From Bacteroides sp. CAG:144 (lineage in GTDB: Bacteria; Bacteroidota; Bacteroidia; Bacteroidales; UBA11471), in NCBI GenBank assembly GCA_000434215.1, contig HF999696.1, positions 44,274-76,472 of the forward strand: 32,199 nt of DNA. The letters are read 5' to 3'. This document shows, piece after piece, positions 18,156 to 28,664 of this stretch. The notes beneath the pieces were generated by a model, which saw only the letters and a program-made list of their open reading frames with translations, was not told the DNA's origin and did not search any database. Positions within the stretch are counted from its first letter, which is position 1. Each line of letters starts with the position of its first letter. Position numbers and translations under genes: made by a program.

Positions 18156-18866
18156 ATGATTCAAAATCGACCAAATTTCCTCAACAGCATACCGCCTGTT
18201 ACAAAAAATCTGATCATTATCAATCTGTTGTTGTGGCTGGCCACCATCGTTTTCAGAAAAACCCTCGGCATAGATCTCGTCGAATATTTGGGACTACACT
18301 ATTTCCAAGCCGACCGTTTCAACGCCGCACAGATGGTAACCTACATGTTCATGCACGACCCATATTCTTTCGGGCATGTTTTCTTCAACATGTTCTCGGT
18401 TTTCATCTTCGGACGTACCCTCGAATCGGTGTGGGGAGGAAAACGCTTCCTTGTTTTCTACATGATTACCGGTATCGGAGCCGGACTCATACAAGAAATT
18501 ACGTGGTACATCTCCTTGCACGATGCTATTGCCAATACCGAATCGATGATCGGGTGGTCCCAGACACGACTCGTTCTCAACAACATCATTACCATCGGCG
18601 CTTCGGGTGCCGTATTCGGCATACTATTGGCTTTCGGTATGATGTTTCCCAACGCGGAACTGTTTCTCATGTTCATTCCCATACCCATCAAAGCCAAATA
18701 TTTCGTCATAGGGTACGGACTTATAGAGTTGTTCCTCGGCATACGCAGCAGCAGCGGCGGAGGCGACAACATTGCCCATTTCGCCCACTTGGGTGGTATG
18801 TTATTCGGTCTTATTCTCATTCTCTACTGGCGTAAAAAAGGAGGCGGAAACCATGGGTATTTTTGA
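18156..18866 (+). CDS. Rhomboid family intramembrane serine protease (first of a tandem pair)
   Basis: Inner-membrane protease of 236 residues that cuts within or near transmembrane segments. Several hydrophobic helices are visible (about 18-34, 55-67, 78-88, 97-115, 140-180, 212-224). The catalytic serine is predicted as S150 in TIGASGAVFG and the histidine as H211 in HFAHLGG. HVFFN (H74, N78) supplies the oxyanion-hole HxxxN motif on an early helix. The C-terminus is short and basic. The last 14 nt overlap the start of a second rhomboid gene, so the pair is probably translationally coupled. The substrate cannot be told. Confidence 0.93.
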   Translation: MIQNRPNFLNSIPPVTKNLIIINLLLWLATIVFRKTLGIDLVEYLGLHYFQADRFNAAQMVTYMFMHDPYSFGHVFFNMFSVFIFGRTLESVWGGKRFLVFYMITGIGAGLIQEITWYISLHDAIANTESMIGWSQTRLVLNNIITIGASGAVFGILLAFGMMFPNAELFLMFIPIPIKAKYFVIGYGLIELFLGIRSSSGGGDNIAHFAHLGGMLFGLILILYWRKKGGGNHGYF

Positions 18867-19743
18867 TGATCTACGTCTCAAATACAAAACAGGGCAACTC
18901 ACGGTAAAGTTCATCTTCATCAATGTCGCCCTCTTCCTTGTCGTACGGCTTACCGATGTTTTCTGCACGTTGCTCGGGGTGCCTTTTTCGTTGACGCCGT
19001 ACCTCGAATTACCGTCCGACCCTATGCTGCTGCTTTATCGCCCCTACACGGTGTTCACTTACATGTTTTTCCAGTACGACCTGTTGCATCTGCTGTTCAA
19101 TATGCTATGGCTTTATTGGTTCGGGCAATTATTTCTCTTATTCTTCAATGCCAAACAATTCGGGGGCGTCTACATTTTAGGAGGATTGAGCGGAGCGGCC
19201 GTCTATCTGCTCGCCTATAATCTGTTGCCCTACTTCGTGGCCGTCGAAGGCATGCTGCTCGGTGCATCGGCCGCCGTACTGGCAGTTGTCTTTGCTGTCT
19301 CGGCCTATGCTCCCGACTACAAAATACGGTTATTGTTCATCGGGAATATCTCGATAAAATACATTGCACTTATTACCGTACTGATAGACTTGCTGAGCAT
19401 AACGTCCCAAAATGCAGGAGGACATATCGCACACATAGGAGGAGCGTTATTCGGATTCTTGTTTGCCCTGCGCTATAAAAAAGGAAGGGATCTCACAAAA
19501 GGGTTCAACCGTATAGTAGATAATCTTGTTCTCCTTTTCCACTCCCGAAACAAAGGAGATAAGCGCAAACACCAAAATGCCGGAAGAACAAGGTACAGAA
19601 ATACCGATGACGAGGAATATTTACGTCGCCGACAAGAAAACGTCGCCGAGATAGACCGTATCCTCGATAAAATAAAACAGTCGGGATACGAGACATTGAC
19701 CCGGGAAGAAAAAAAACGGCTTTTCGATGCCGGGAAAAAATAG
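18853..19743 (+). CDS. Rhomboid family intramembrane serine protease with C-terminal cytosolic tail (second of a tandem pair)
   Basis: 296 residues from the ATG at 18853, which begins MGIFDDLRLKYKTGQLT; longer upstream readings lie inside the preceding gene. Six or so membrane helices occupy about 18-208. The motifs are HLLFN (H79, N83), LLGASAAV with serine S139, and GHIAHIGGALFG with H194. The GxSx motif is GASA rather than the more common GASG, but the Ser-His pair is intact. A charged tail of about 85 residues includes EEYLRRRQENVAEIDRILDKI and a helix ending TREEKKRLFDAGKK, a tail recurrent in Bacteroidota rhomboids. Six nucleotides separate it from the next gene, suggesting one operon. 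Confidence 0.92.
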   Translation: MGIFDDLRLKYKTGQLTVKFIFINVALFLVVRLTDVFCTLLGVPFSLTPYLELPSDPMLLLYRPYTVFTYMFFQYDLLHLLFNMLWLYWFGQLFLLFFNAKQFGGVYILGGLSGAAVYLLAYNLLPYFVAVEGMLLGASAAVLAVVFAVSAYAPDYKIRLLFIGNISIKYIALITVLIDLLSITSQNAGGHIAHIGGALFGFLFALRYKKGRDLTKGFNRIVDNLVLLFHSRNKGDKRKHQNAGRTRYRNTDDEEYLRRRQENVAEIDRILDKIKQSGYETLTREEKKRLFDAGKK

Positions 19744-19749
19744 AGCGAT

Positions 19750-20859
19750 ATGAATTTTCTTGCCAAAACATATCAACTGCTGGCACTGACGATAAATTTC
19801 ATCGCCGGAGGTTTATTGCTGATTTCGGCTTATAGTTACCTGATTCCTCCTGACAGATTCTCCCTGCCCTACTTTTTCACACTGGCGTTCCCCGTATTCT
19901 TTTTTATCGAAATACTATTACTTCTGCAAATCTTCATACGGCCGAGGAAGTATGTCCTCCTACCGATTGCTTTCTTATTGCTCTCGTTTCAAGCGGTTCA
20001 AAATTATTTTCCCACCCATTTTGAAGGGAAAGACAATAAAATGGGAAAAATCAGCCTCCTGTCTTATAATATACGGAGTTTTGTCCAATCCAAACCGACG
20101 GACAACGGAAAAAGCAATACGGTACTCGACCTGTTACGTAACAGCGGAGCCGACATCATTTGCCTGCAAGAATACAATACTGTACCCTCCGGCAGCAATC
20201 ACCAACTATCTCAAAAAATGGTAGAAAAAGTACTTTCGGACTACCCCTATCATCATGTTTTCAAACCGACCCCCTGGAACTCGGGAATCGCTTGTTTCTC
20301 CAAATACCCTTTCAAAAATATAGAACCCATACCGTTCGACCGGTCGCAAAACGGTGCATGCCTTTATCAATTCGACATCGACGGAAAATCTTTCTCGCTC
20401 ATCAACTGCCACTTGGAGTCGAACCATCTCGAACCGAAAGACCGCGAATTGTACGAACAAATCGCAAAAAATCCTACCCAATCGACCGATCTTCTGCCGC
20501 AAGCCAAAAGCCGGTTATTGGGAAAACTCAAACGTGCAGGGATGGAACGGGCCAAACAAGCCCGCCTCATACGTCAAATCGCCGACGGCATTACCGGAGC
20601 TGTCGTTATCTGCGGGGACTTCAACGATACGCCGCAATCCTATGCATATCGAAAGATCCGCGACGACTTTTCCGATGCATATGTTTCTACGGGATTCGGC
20701 CCGGGTATCACATACAATGAACAGGGATTCTGGTTTCGTATCGACCACATACTCTACAACAACGTGTTGCGTGCCGTCGACAGCCGTATCGTTCGTCAGA
20801 AACACTCCGACCACTACCCGCTCCGGGCCACCCTGCAATGGAATACAAAAAATGATTAG
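19750..20859 (+). CDS. Membrane-anchored endonuclease/exonuclease/phosphatase family protein
   Basis: 369 residues with two or three N-terminal membrane helices (about 8-30, 39-62, 66-82) and a soluble domain of the EEP superfamily. Catalytic-type motifs are in order: SYNIRSF (N107), DIICLQE (E141), NCHLES (H221), VICGDFNDTP (D290, N292), FRIDHILY (D332, H333) and KHSDHYPLRA (D354, H355). The metal-dependent phosphodiesterase core is therefore complete. The substrate is unknown: family members act on nucleic acids, phospholipids or other phosphate esters, and the membrane anchor makes an envelope substrate plausible (inference). It is the third gene of the rhomboid operon. Confidence 0.9.
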   Translation: MNFLAKTYQLLALTINFIAGGLLLISAYSYLIPPDRFSLPYFFTLAFPVFFFIEILLLLQIFIRPRKYVLLPIAFLLLSFQAVQNYFPTHFEGKDNKMGKISLLSYNIRSFVQSKPTDNGKSNTVLDLLRNSGADIICLQEYNTVPSGSNHQLSQKMVEKVLSDYPYHHVFKPTPWNSGIACFSKYPFKNIEPIPFDRSQNGACLYQFDIDGKSFSLINCHLESNHLEPKDRELYEQIAKNPTQSTDLLPQAKSRLLGKLKRAGMERAKQARLIRQIADGITGAVVICGDFNDTPQSYAYRKIRDDFSDAYVSTGFGPGITYNEQGFWFRIDHILYNNVLRAVDSRIVRQKHSDHYPLRATLQWNTKND

Positions 20860-20877
20860 CGAAAATTTTCCTTAATA

Positions 20878-20909
20878 TTTGCATACAAGTAGACATTCCA
20901 TTAATTTTG
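20878..20909 (+). promoter_or_regulatory. Promoter of the fumarate reductase operon, Bacteroidota consensus
   Basis: TTTG (20878-20881), 20 nt, TAATTTTG (20902-20909). Exact match, about 74 nt before the sdhC/frdC ATG. Confidence 0.78.
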
Positions 20910-20982
20910 TAGCCCGAAAATGGTCTCCTCAACAGGCAATACATTACAAGCCAAATACTAACTCAAAAAAATCTCAAATCTT

Positions 20983-21645
20983 ATGTGGTTATTAAACTCA
21001 TCGATCGGGAAAAAGGTGGTGATGAGCCTCACCGGTCTTTTTCTTATCCTGTTCCTGACATTTCACATGTCGATGAACCTCGTAGCCATCTTCTCGGAAG
21101 AAGGATACAACATGGTATGTGAATTCTTGGGAGCCAACTGGTATGCATTGGCAGGAACCGCTGTCATCGCCGCCGGTGCGGTGCTGCACATTCTCTTCGC
21201 CCTCTGGTTGACCTATATCAACCGTCGCGCCCGGGGAAAAGACCGCTACAAAGTAACCGAAAAACCCAAAGACGTGGAATGGGCTTCTCAAAATATGCTC
21301 GTCCTGGGTATCATCGTCGTTATCGGTATCGCCATGCACCTGTACCAATTCTGGTTCAAAATGCAGTTCAACGAAATTACCGGTATCCTTCCCGAGGTAA
21401 ATCCCCACGACGGATATGCCCTTATTGCCGAAACACTGGGAAATCCTATCATGGCCATCATCTATCTGGTATGGTTCGTTGCTATTTGGTTCCACCTCAC
21501 ACATGGCTTTTGGAGCGCCATTCAGACATTGGGTTGGAACAATAAAATTTGGCTGTCGCGCTGGAAATGTATCTCCAACATCTACACAACCGTTCTTTGC
21601 CTCGGATTTGCTGTGGTAGCCATCTACTTCGGTTTCATAGCATAA
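20983..21645 (+). CDS. sdhC: Succinate dehydrogenase/fumarate reductase cytochrome b subunit
   Basis: Membrane anchor subunit (SdhC/FrdC) that binds heme b and menaquinone and connects the catalytic subunits to the quinone pool. 220 residues with five hydrophobic helices at about 11-37, 54-80, 104-128, 152-175 and 199-219. Histidines H28, H69, H119 and H171/H174 lie in or beside helices and are candidates for the two-heme ligation of the Wolinella-type single-anchor enzyme. In Bacteroides the same C-A-B order encodes the fumarate reductase that makes succinate and ends the heme-dependent anaerobic electron chain. The flavoprotein gene follows after 26 nt. Confidence 0.95.
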   Translation: MWLLNSSIGKKVVMSLTGLFLILFLTFHMSMNLVAIFSEEGYNMVCEFLGANWYALAGTAVIAAGAVLHILFALWLTYINRRARGKDRYKVTEKPKDVEWASQNMLVLGIIVVIGIAMHLYQFWFKMQFNEITGILPEVNPHDGYALIAETLGNPIMAIIYLVWFVAIWFHLTHGFWSAIQTLGWNNKIWLSRWKCISNIYTTVLCLGFAVVAIYFGFIA

Positions 21646-21671
21646 CATAATATCTTCTAAAAATTTCGACT

Positions 21672-23696
21672 ATGGCTAAAACAGATATAACCCCCGAAGG
21701 AATGGAGGCTCAGATTCAACAAGAAGCCCCCAAAGCCGCAACACAACCTGCGGCAAAAAAAATCGACTCGAAAATCCCCGAAGGTCCTTTGTCCGAAAAA
21801 TGGACCAACTATAAAAGTCACCAAAAACTGGTGAATCCCGCCAACAAACGCCGCCTCGACATCATCGTCGTAGGTACCGGTCTGGCCGGTGCTTCGGCTG
21901 CTGCATCACTCGGCGAAATGGGATTCAACGTACTCAGTTTCTGCATACAAGATTCTCCCCGCCGTGCACACTCCATCGCAGCACAAGGTGGTATCAATGC
22001 GGCCAAAAACTATCAAAACGACGGAGACAGCGTGTATCGTCTCTTCTACGATACGATCAAAGGTGGAGACTACCGTGCCCGCGAAGCCAACGTTTACCGT
22101 CTGGCCGAAGTTTCCAACTCCATCATCGACCAATGTGTAGCACAAGGCGTACCTTTCGCCCGTGAGTACGGAGGTTTGCTCGACAACCGTTCGTTCGGTG
22201 GCGCCCAAGTATCCCGTACTTTCTATGCCAAAGGACAGACGGGACAACAACTGTTGCTCGGCGCCTACTCGGCATTGAGCCGTCAAGTGAAAAAAGGCAC
22301 GGTGAAACTTTTCCCGCGTCATGAAATGCTCGACCTCGTCATCATCGACGGACGCGCACGCGGTATCATCGCCCGTAACCTCATCACCGGAAAAATCGAA
22401 CGTTACGCCGCTCACGCCGTGGTAATCGCAACCGGCGGTTACGGACGCACGTTCTTCCTCTCGACCAATGCTATGGGTTCGAACGGATCGGCTGCCATGC
22501 AATGCTATAAAAAAGGCGCTTATTTTGCCAATCCCGCTTTCGCTCAGATACACCCGACCTGTATTCCCGTACATGGCGAATTCCAATCGAAACTGACTCT
22601 TATGTCGGAATCGCTCCGTAACGACGGACGTATCTGGGTTCCCAAGAAAAAAGAAGATGCCGAAGCTATCCGCGCCGGCAAACTGAAACCGACCGACATC
22701 AAAGAAGAAGACCGCGACTATTACTTGGAACGCCGTTATCCGGCTTTCGGAAACCTCGTTCCCCGCGACGTGGCTTCGCGTGCCGCCAAAGAACGTTGCG
22801 ATGCCGGTTACGGTATCGGATCGACCGGACTGGCCGTGTACCTCGACTTTGCTTCGGCTATCGAACGTCTCGGTGAAGATGTCGTACGTGCCCGCTACGG
22901 CAACCTCTTCCAGATGTATGAAAAAATCGTCGACGACGACCCCTATAAGACTCCTATGATGATCTACCCTGCTATCCACTACACGATGGGCGGTATCTGG
23001 GTCGATTATGAGTTGAGTACTTCTATCCCCGGCCTCTTCGCCATCGGTGAAGCCAACTTCTCCGACCACGGTGCCAACCGTCTGGGTGCATCGGCCCTGA
23101 TGCAAGGATTGGCCGACGGATATTTCGTATTGCCCTATACGATACAAAATTACCTTTCAGACCAAATCACCGTACCTCGTTTCAGCACCAGCCTGCCTGA
23201 ATTCGTACAAGCCGAGAAAGACGTAAACGCCCGTATCGCCAAATTGATGAGCATTAAGGGAAAACGTTCGGTCGACTCTATTCATAAAGAGTTGGGCCTT
23301 ATCATGTGGGAATATGTAGGTATGGGACGTACCAAAGAAAGTCTCGAAACCGCCCTTGAAAAAATCAAAGAGGTGAAAAAAGAATTCTGGACCAATGTAC
23401 GCATTCCGGGCGAACCCAATTCGTTGAACGTGGAACTCGAAAAAGCTCTCCGACTGGCCGACTTCATCGAGATAGGCCGTCTGATGGCTCTCGACGCGCT
23501 AAATCGCAACGAGTCATGCGGTGGCCATTTCCGCGAAGAGTTCCAGACCCCTGACGGCGAGGCACTGCGCCAAGACGACAAGTACATGTACGTCAGCTGC
23601 TGGGAGTACCAAGGCGAAGACAAAGACCCCGTCATGTACAAAGAGGAGTTGAAGTACGAAGCCATCAAGGTACAACAACGTAATTACAAACAATAA
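21672..23696 (+). CDS. sdhA: Fumarate reductase/succinate dehydrogenase flavoprotein subunit
   Basis: Catalytic FAD subunit (SdhA/FrdA) interconverting fumarate and succinate. 674 residues. A Rossmann motif, [16 protein letters not shown], is at about 67-80, and the histidine in [11 protein letters not shown] (H100) is the expected covalent FAD attachment site. Later come the substrate-domain segments [10 protein letters not shown] and [11 protein letters not shown], the [21 protein letters not shown] motif, and the C-terminal helical domain. The first 30 or so residues (alanine/glutamine-rich, [17 protein letters not shown]...) precede [18 protein letters not shown], which is where I remember Bacteroides FrdA nearly starting, so this looks like an N-terminal extension. 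The iron-sulfur subunit gene follows after 19 nt. Confidence 0.96.
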   Translation: MAKTDITPEGMEAQIQQEAPKAATQPAAKKIDSKIPEGPLSEKWTNYKSHQKLVNPANKRRLDIIVVGTGLAGASAAASLGEMGFNVLSFCIQDSPRRAHSIAAQGGINAAKNYQNDGDSVYRLFYDTIKGGDYRAREANVYRLAEVSNSIIDQCVAQGVPFAREYGGLLDNRSFGGAQVSRTFYAKGQTGQQLLLGAYSALSRQVKKGTVKLFPRHEMLDLVIIDGRARGIIARNLITGKIERYAAHAVVIATGGYGRTFFLSTNAMGSNGSAAMQCYKKGAYFANPAFAQIHPTCIPVHGEFQSKLTLMSESLRNDGRIWVPKKKEDAEAIRAGKLKPTDIKEEDRDYYLERRYPAFGNLVPRDVASRAAKERCDAGYGIGSTGLAVYLDFASAIERLGEDVVRARYGNLFQMYEKIVDDDPYKTPMMIYPAIHYTMGGIWVDYELSTSIPGLFAIGEANFSDHGANRLGASALMQGLADGYFVLPYTIQNYLSDQITVPRFSTSLPEFVQAEKDVNARIAKLMSIKGKRSVDSIHKELGLIMWEYVGMGRTKESLETALEKIKEVKKEFWTNVRIPGEPNSLNVELEKALRLADFIEIGRLMALDALNRNESCGGHFREEFQTPDGEALRQDDKYMYVSCWEYQGEDKDPVMYKEELKYEAIKVQQRNYKQ

Positions 23697-23715
23697 TCTT
23701 ATAGGCACTACGATT

Positions 23716-24471
23716 ATGGAAAAAACCATCAATATAACGCTCAGAATCTGGCGTCAGAAAGGCCCGAAAGAAAAAGGGGCTTTCAAGGAGTACTCCCTCC
23801 AAAATATTTCCACCGACAGCTCGTTCCTCGAAATGCTCGACGTACTCAATGAGCAACTCATCAACGAGGGTGAAGAACCGGTTGTGTTCGACCACGATTG
23901 CCGCGAGGGTATCTGCGGTATGTGCTCGCTCTATATCAACGGACATCCCCACGGACCCGACGAAGATGTAACGACCTGCCAGCTGCACATGCGTAAATTC
24001 AATGACGGCGATGTCATCACGGTAGAACCGTGGCGTTCGGCCGGATTTCCTGTAATCCGAGACCTCATGGTCGATCGCGGCGCATTCGACAAAATCATGC
24101 AGGCCGGCGGTTACGTCTCGGTCAATACCGGCGGTGTACCCGATGCCAATGCCATACCTATTCCCAAAGCCAACGCCGACGAAGCGATGGACGCCGCCAG
24201 TTGCATCGGTTGCGGTGCCTGCGTAGCTGCTTGTAAGAACGGATCGGCCATGCTTTTCGTATCGGCCAAAGTAAGCCAGCTCGCACTCCTTCCGCAAGGC
24301 CGTGTCGAAGCTGCTCGCCGCGCCAAAGCCATGCTTTCGAAAATGGATGAATTGGGATTCGGTAATTGTACCAACACCGGCGCTTGCGAAGCCGAATGCC
24401 CCAAGAATGTCTCCATTGCCAATATCGCCCGCCTCAACCGCGAGTTTATAAAGGCAAAACTCAAAGACTGA
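23716..24471 (+). CDS. sdhB: Fumarate reductase/succinate dehydrogenase iron-sulfur subunit
   Basis: Electron-transfer subunit (SdhB/FrdB) between FAD and heme/quinone. 251 residues. The N-terminal plant-ferredoxin-like domain has the [2Fe-2S] cysteines C62, C67, C70 and C88 (CREGICGMC and TTC). The C-terminal domain has C163, C166, C169 and C173 ([11 protein letters not shown]) and C218, C224 and C228 ([11 protein letters not shown]), which together make one [4Fe-4S] and one [3Fe-4S] cluster. All cluster ligands are present. It is the last gene of the operon, followed by a strong terminator. Confidence 0.96.
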   Translation: MEKTINITLRIWRQKGPKEKGAFKEYSLQNISTDSSFLEMLDVLNEQLINEGEEPVVFDHDCREGICGMCSLYINGHPHGPDEDVTTCQLHMRKFNDGDVITVEPWRSAGFPVIRDLMVDRGAFDKIMQAGGYVSVNTGGVPDANAIPIPKANADEAMDAASCIGCGACVAACKNGSAMLFVSAKVSQLALLPQGRVEAARRAKAMLSKMDELGFGNCTNTGACEAECPKNVSIANIARLNREFIKAKLKD

Positions 24472-24515
24472 TTTTTGCGGATTCAGATGCTCTGTCGCAT
24501 CTGTCGTTCTATATC

Positions 24516-24551
24516 AAAATCTCCATTCCGGTCTCGGAATGGAGATTTTTC
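24516..24551 (+). terminator. Terminator of the fumarate reductase operon
   Basis: AAAATCTCCATTCCG/CGGAATGGAGATTTT: 15-bp perfect stem, 4-nt loop, T-run. It can act on both strands. Confidence 0.95.
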
Positions 24552-24589
24552 GTATATAAAATATCACTAAAAGAACAATAATAAAACTC

Positions 24590-24614
24590 GGTATTTTATG
24601 ATATATAAAATACC
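24590..24614. promoter_or_regulatory. Operator-like inverted repeat upstream of xusA
   Basis: GGTATTTTAT (24590-24599) and ATAAAATACC (24605-24614) are perfect inverse copies with a 5-nt centre. A third half-site, CGGTATT, follows at 24622-24628. No consensus -33/-7 promoter is visible before xusA, so the gene may depend on a regulator or alternative sigma factor that reads this region. It does not resemble the classical Fur box. Confidence 0.5.
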
Positions 24615-24690
24615 ATTATTTCGGTATTGCCCGAATTAATACTTGTACGGACTTTTGCAAAGGATTTCATTAGGTAATATATTCTTTCAA

Positions 24691-27081
24691 ATGAAGGTAC
24701 AAAAGCTCTGTTTTCTATTTATATTTTTAACATTTTCAATTTCCGTTTTTTCCGAATATAAAGGGATCGTCTCGGGACGAATCGTTACTGCCGACCGTGA
24801 GGTCGTGAATTTTGCCACTGTACACCTGAAAGGTTCGGCCCGCGGAAGCGGAACCAACAAAGACGGACTCTATCACATAAAAGCCCCGGCCGGGAAATAC
24901 ACGCTGGTCGTTACGGCACTCGGATATAAAACCGTCGAAAAGACCGTGGAGATAACCGACGGAGAAAGAACCAAACTCAACATCGTTATAGAACCCGACA
25001 TAAAATCGCTGAAAGAGGTTGCTGTAACAGGAGCGAACGGTGTGAACCGCATCAACAAGTCGGCCTATAACGCGATTGCTCTCGACGCAAAAAATCTGCA
25101 CAACACGACACAAGATCTAGCCGGCTCATTGGCCAAAATCCCCGGTGTAAAAGTCAGAGAATCGGGAGGACTGGGTTCCAGTACCAGTATCACGCTTGAC
25201 GGGTTCAGCGGGAAACACGTGAAAATCTTCATCGATGGCGTGCCGCAAGAAGGAGTCGGCAGCTCTTTCGGGCTGAATAATATCCCCATAAACTTTGCCG
25301 ACCGCATCGAAGTATACAAAGGCGTCGTGCCCGTAGGGTTCGGAACCGATGCTCTGGGTGGAGTCATCAATATCGTTACCAACAAAAAGCGCAGAAATTG
25401 GTTTGTCGACGCATCTTATTCTTACGGCTCTTTTAACACACATAAGTCGTATGTCAATTTCGGTCAAACGTTCAAAAACGGTTTCACGTATGGAATAAAC
25501 GCATTCCAAAACTACTCGGACAACGACTATCACGTCGATGCCCCGATAAAACGTTACAAAGAAGACGGGACGACCGATTTCGATACCGAAAAGACGGAAC
25601 GGGTAAAACGGTTTCACGACACCTATCACAACGAAGCCGTCGTAGCCAAAATCGGAGTAGAAGATAAATACTGGGCCGACCGTCTGATGTTCGGATTCAC
25701 CTACTCCAACATGTACCAAGAGATACAAACGGGTGTGAGACAAAAAACCGTATTCGGGGAGAAACACCGCAAAGGACACTCGCTGATGCCCTCGCTCGAA
25801 TACAACAAACACAACCTCTTCACCAAAGGCCTCGATGTGGTACTTACCGCCAACTACAACCGCAACATCACCTACAACGTAGATACGACACGCTACGAAT
25901 ATAATTGGCTCGGAGAAAAAAAACTGATGAATTCCCGAGGTGAACAATCGTATCAACACACCCGCTCCAATAACGACAACTGGAACGCCACGTTGACGGT
26001 CAATTACCAAATAGCGCGCATGCACATGTTCACGTTCAATAACGTATGGAACGCATTCCACCGGAACAATACGAGCCTGCTCGCCGAAGAGGAAGCTACC
26101 GACGCCATCGCCAAAGAAACCCGAAAAAACATCGCCGGACTCTCATACCGGCTGATGCCCTCGGACCGCTGGAATCTGTCGGTCTTCGGAAAATATTACC
26201 GGCAATACGTTGCCGGTCCAATGGCGACGGACGACAATGCCAGCGACTACGTGCGTACCAGCCGCACAACCGACTCATGGGGATATGGTATAGCAGGAAC
26301 CTATTTTATCTTATCGGGACTGCAAACCAAACTTTCCTATGAAAAAGCATACCGCTTGCCGACGATCGAAGAAATGTTCGGTGATGAAGATCTGGAAAGT
26401 GGAAATATCTCCATTCGACCCGAAAACAGCAACAACATCAACGTCAACCTCAGCTATACCAAAACATTCGGAAAACATTCCGTTTATGTCGAAGGAGGAT
26501 TTATCTACCGCAACACGCAAGACTATATACAACGTAACATTCAAGACCTGAGCGGAGGGAAAGAAAATGCCACATACATCAACTATGGCAAAGTTCTGAC
26601 AAAAGGTTTCAATATATCGGCCCGCTACGGTTTCAGTAAATGGTTGAGTATAGGCGGCAATTTCACAAAGATGGACGTACGCGACAATGAAGAATACCAA
26701 ATAGGCAGTATGGGCAACAGCGTAAAGAATCTCGCGTACAAGTCGAGAATGCCCAACGTCCCATACATATTCTCCGATAGCGATATAAACTTCTATTGGC
26801 ACGGACTCTTCAAAAAAGGCAATGTACTCACCGTAACCTACGATAACCTGTATCTGCACAGTTTCTCTTACTACTCACAGGCTATCGGGAAAAAGAGCGA
26901 CTTCGTCGTACCCAACCAGTTCTCGCACAACCTGACGGTGAGTTATAGCATACAGAAGGGCAGATACAATTTCTCTTTCGAATGCCGCAACTTGACCAAC
27001 GAGAAACTGTACGACAATTTCAGCCTGCAAAAAGCCGGGCGGGCATTCTACGGGAAAGTACGTGTGTACTTTGGAAAATAG
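24691..27081 (+). CDS. xusA: TonB-dependent outer-membrane receptor, XusA-like (iron-siderophore uptake)
   Basis: 796 residues from the ATG at 24691; an upstream TTG reading would place 16 polar residues before the signal peptide MKVQKLCFLFIFLTFSISVFS. Next come a carboxypeptidase-regulatory-like domain (about 20-105, IVSGRIVTADREVVNFATVHLKG split over beta strands) and a plug domain (about 110-240, with LAGSLAKIPGVKVRESGG and RIEVYKGVVPVGFGTDALGGVINIV in pieces). A 22-strand barrel ending in VRVYFGK completes it. The following DUF4374 lipoprotein and PepSY membrane protein match the order of xusABC (BT2065-BT2063) of Bacteroides thetaiotaomicron, which takes up enterobactin-type siderophores. 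Substrate assignment here is inference from context. Confidence 0.8.
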   Translation: MKVQKLCFLFIFLTFSISVFSEYKGIVSGRIVTADREVVNFATVHLKGSARGSGTNKDGLYHIKAPAGKYTLVVTALGYKTVEKTVEITDGERTKLNIVIEPDIKSLKEVAVTGANGVNRINKSAYNAIALDAKNLHNTTQDLAGSLAKIPGVKVRESGGLGSSTSITLDGFSGKHVKIFIDGVPQEGVGSSFGLNNIPINFADRIEVYKGVVPVGFGTDALGGVINIVTNKKRRNWFVDASYSYGSFNTHKSYVNFGQTFKNGFTYGINAFQNYSDNDYHVDAPIKRYKEDGTTDFDTEKTERVKRFHDTYHNEAVVAKIGVEDKYWADRLMFGFTYSNMYQEIQTGVRQKTVFGEKHRKGHSLMPSLEYNKHNLFTKGLDVVLTANYNRNITYNVDTTRYEYNWLGEKKLMNSRGEQSYQHTRSNNDNWNATLTVNYQIARMHMFTFNNVWNAFHRNNTSLLAEEEATDAIAKETRKNIAGLSYRLMPSDRWNLSVFGKYYRQYVAGPMATDDNASDYVRTSRTTDSWGYGIAGTYFILSGLQTKLSYEKAYRLPTIEEMFGDEDLESGNISIRPENSNNINVNLSYTKTFGKHSVYVEGGFIYRNTQDYIQRNIQDLSGGKENATYINYGKVLTKGFNISARYGFSKWLSIGGNFTKMDVRDNEEYQIGSMGNSVKNLAYKSRMPNVPYIFSDSDINFYWHGLFKKGNVLTVTYDNLYLHSFSYYSQAIGKKSDFVVPNQFSHNLTVSYSIQKGRYNFSFECRNLTNEKLYDNFSLQKAGRAFYGKVRVYFGK

Positions 27082-27101
27082 ACAGGAAACATACATTCTA
27101 A

Positions 27102-28571
<1,470 letters not shown>

Positions 28572-28606
28572 TACCCGATAATCCAACAATGGTATAATGT
28601 AAATTA

Positions 28607-28651
28607 AAAAGAGCCTCGCCGGAAATAAATATTTCTCTGGCAGGCTCTTTT
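28607..28651 (+). terminator. Intra-operon hairpin between xusB and xusC
   Basis: Outer stem AAAAGAGCCT/AGGCTCTTTT (28607-28616 and 28642-28651) with further pairing inside (GCC/GGC, AAAT/ATTT). It is followed by TACTGC, so the only U-run is part of the stem. It ends 13 nt before the xusC start. It could be a partial terminator lowering xusC expression or an mRNA-stabilising 3' structure for xusAB. Confidence 0.65.
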
Positions 28652-28664
28652 ACTGCAACGACTT

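Noticed and set aside
17920..18159. 79-codon plus-strand frame upstream of the rhomboid genes
   Set aside because: Its codons are AT-rich and atypical, and it covers the HU promoter and the rhomboid -7 box.
24643..24690. Upstream TTG start for the TonB receptor
   Set aside because: It would bury the signal peptide behind 16 extra residues; the ATG at 24691 directly precedes a normal signal peptide.
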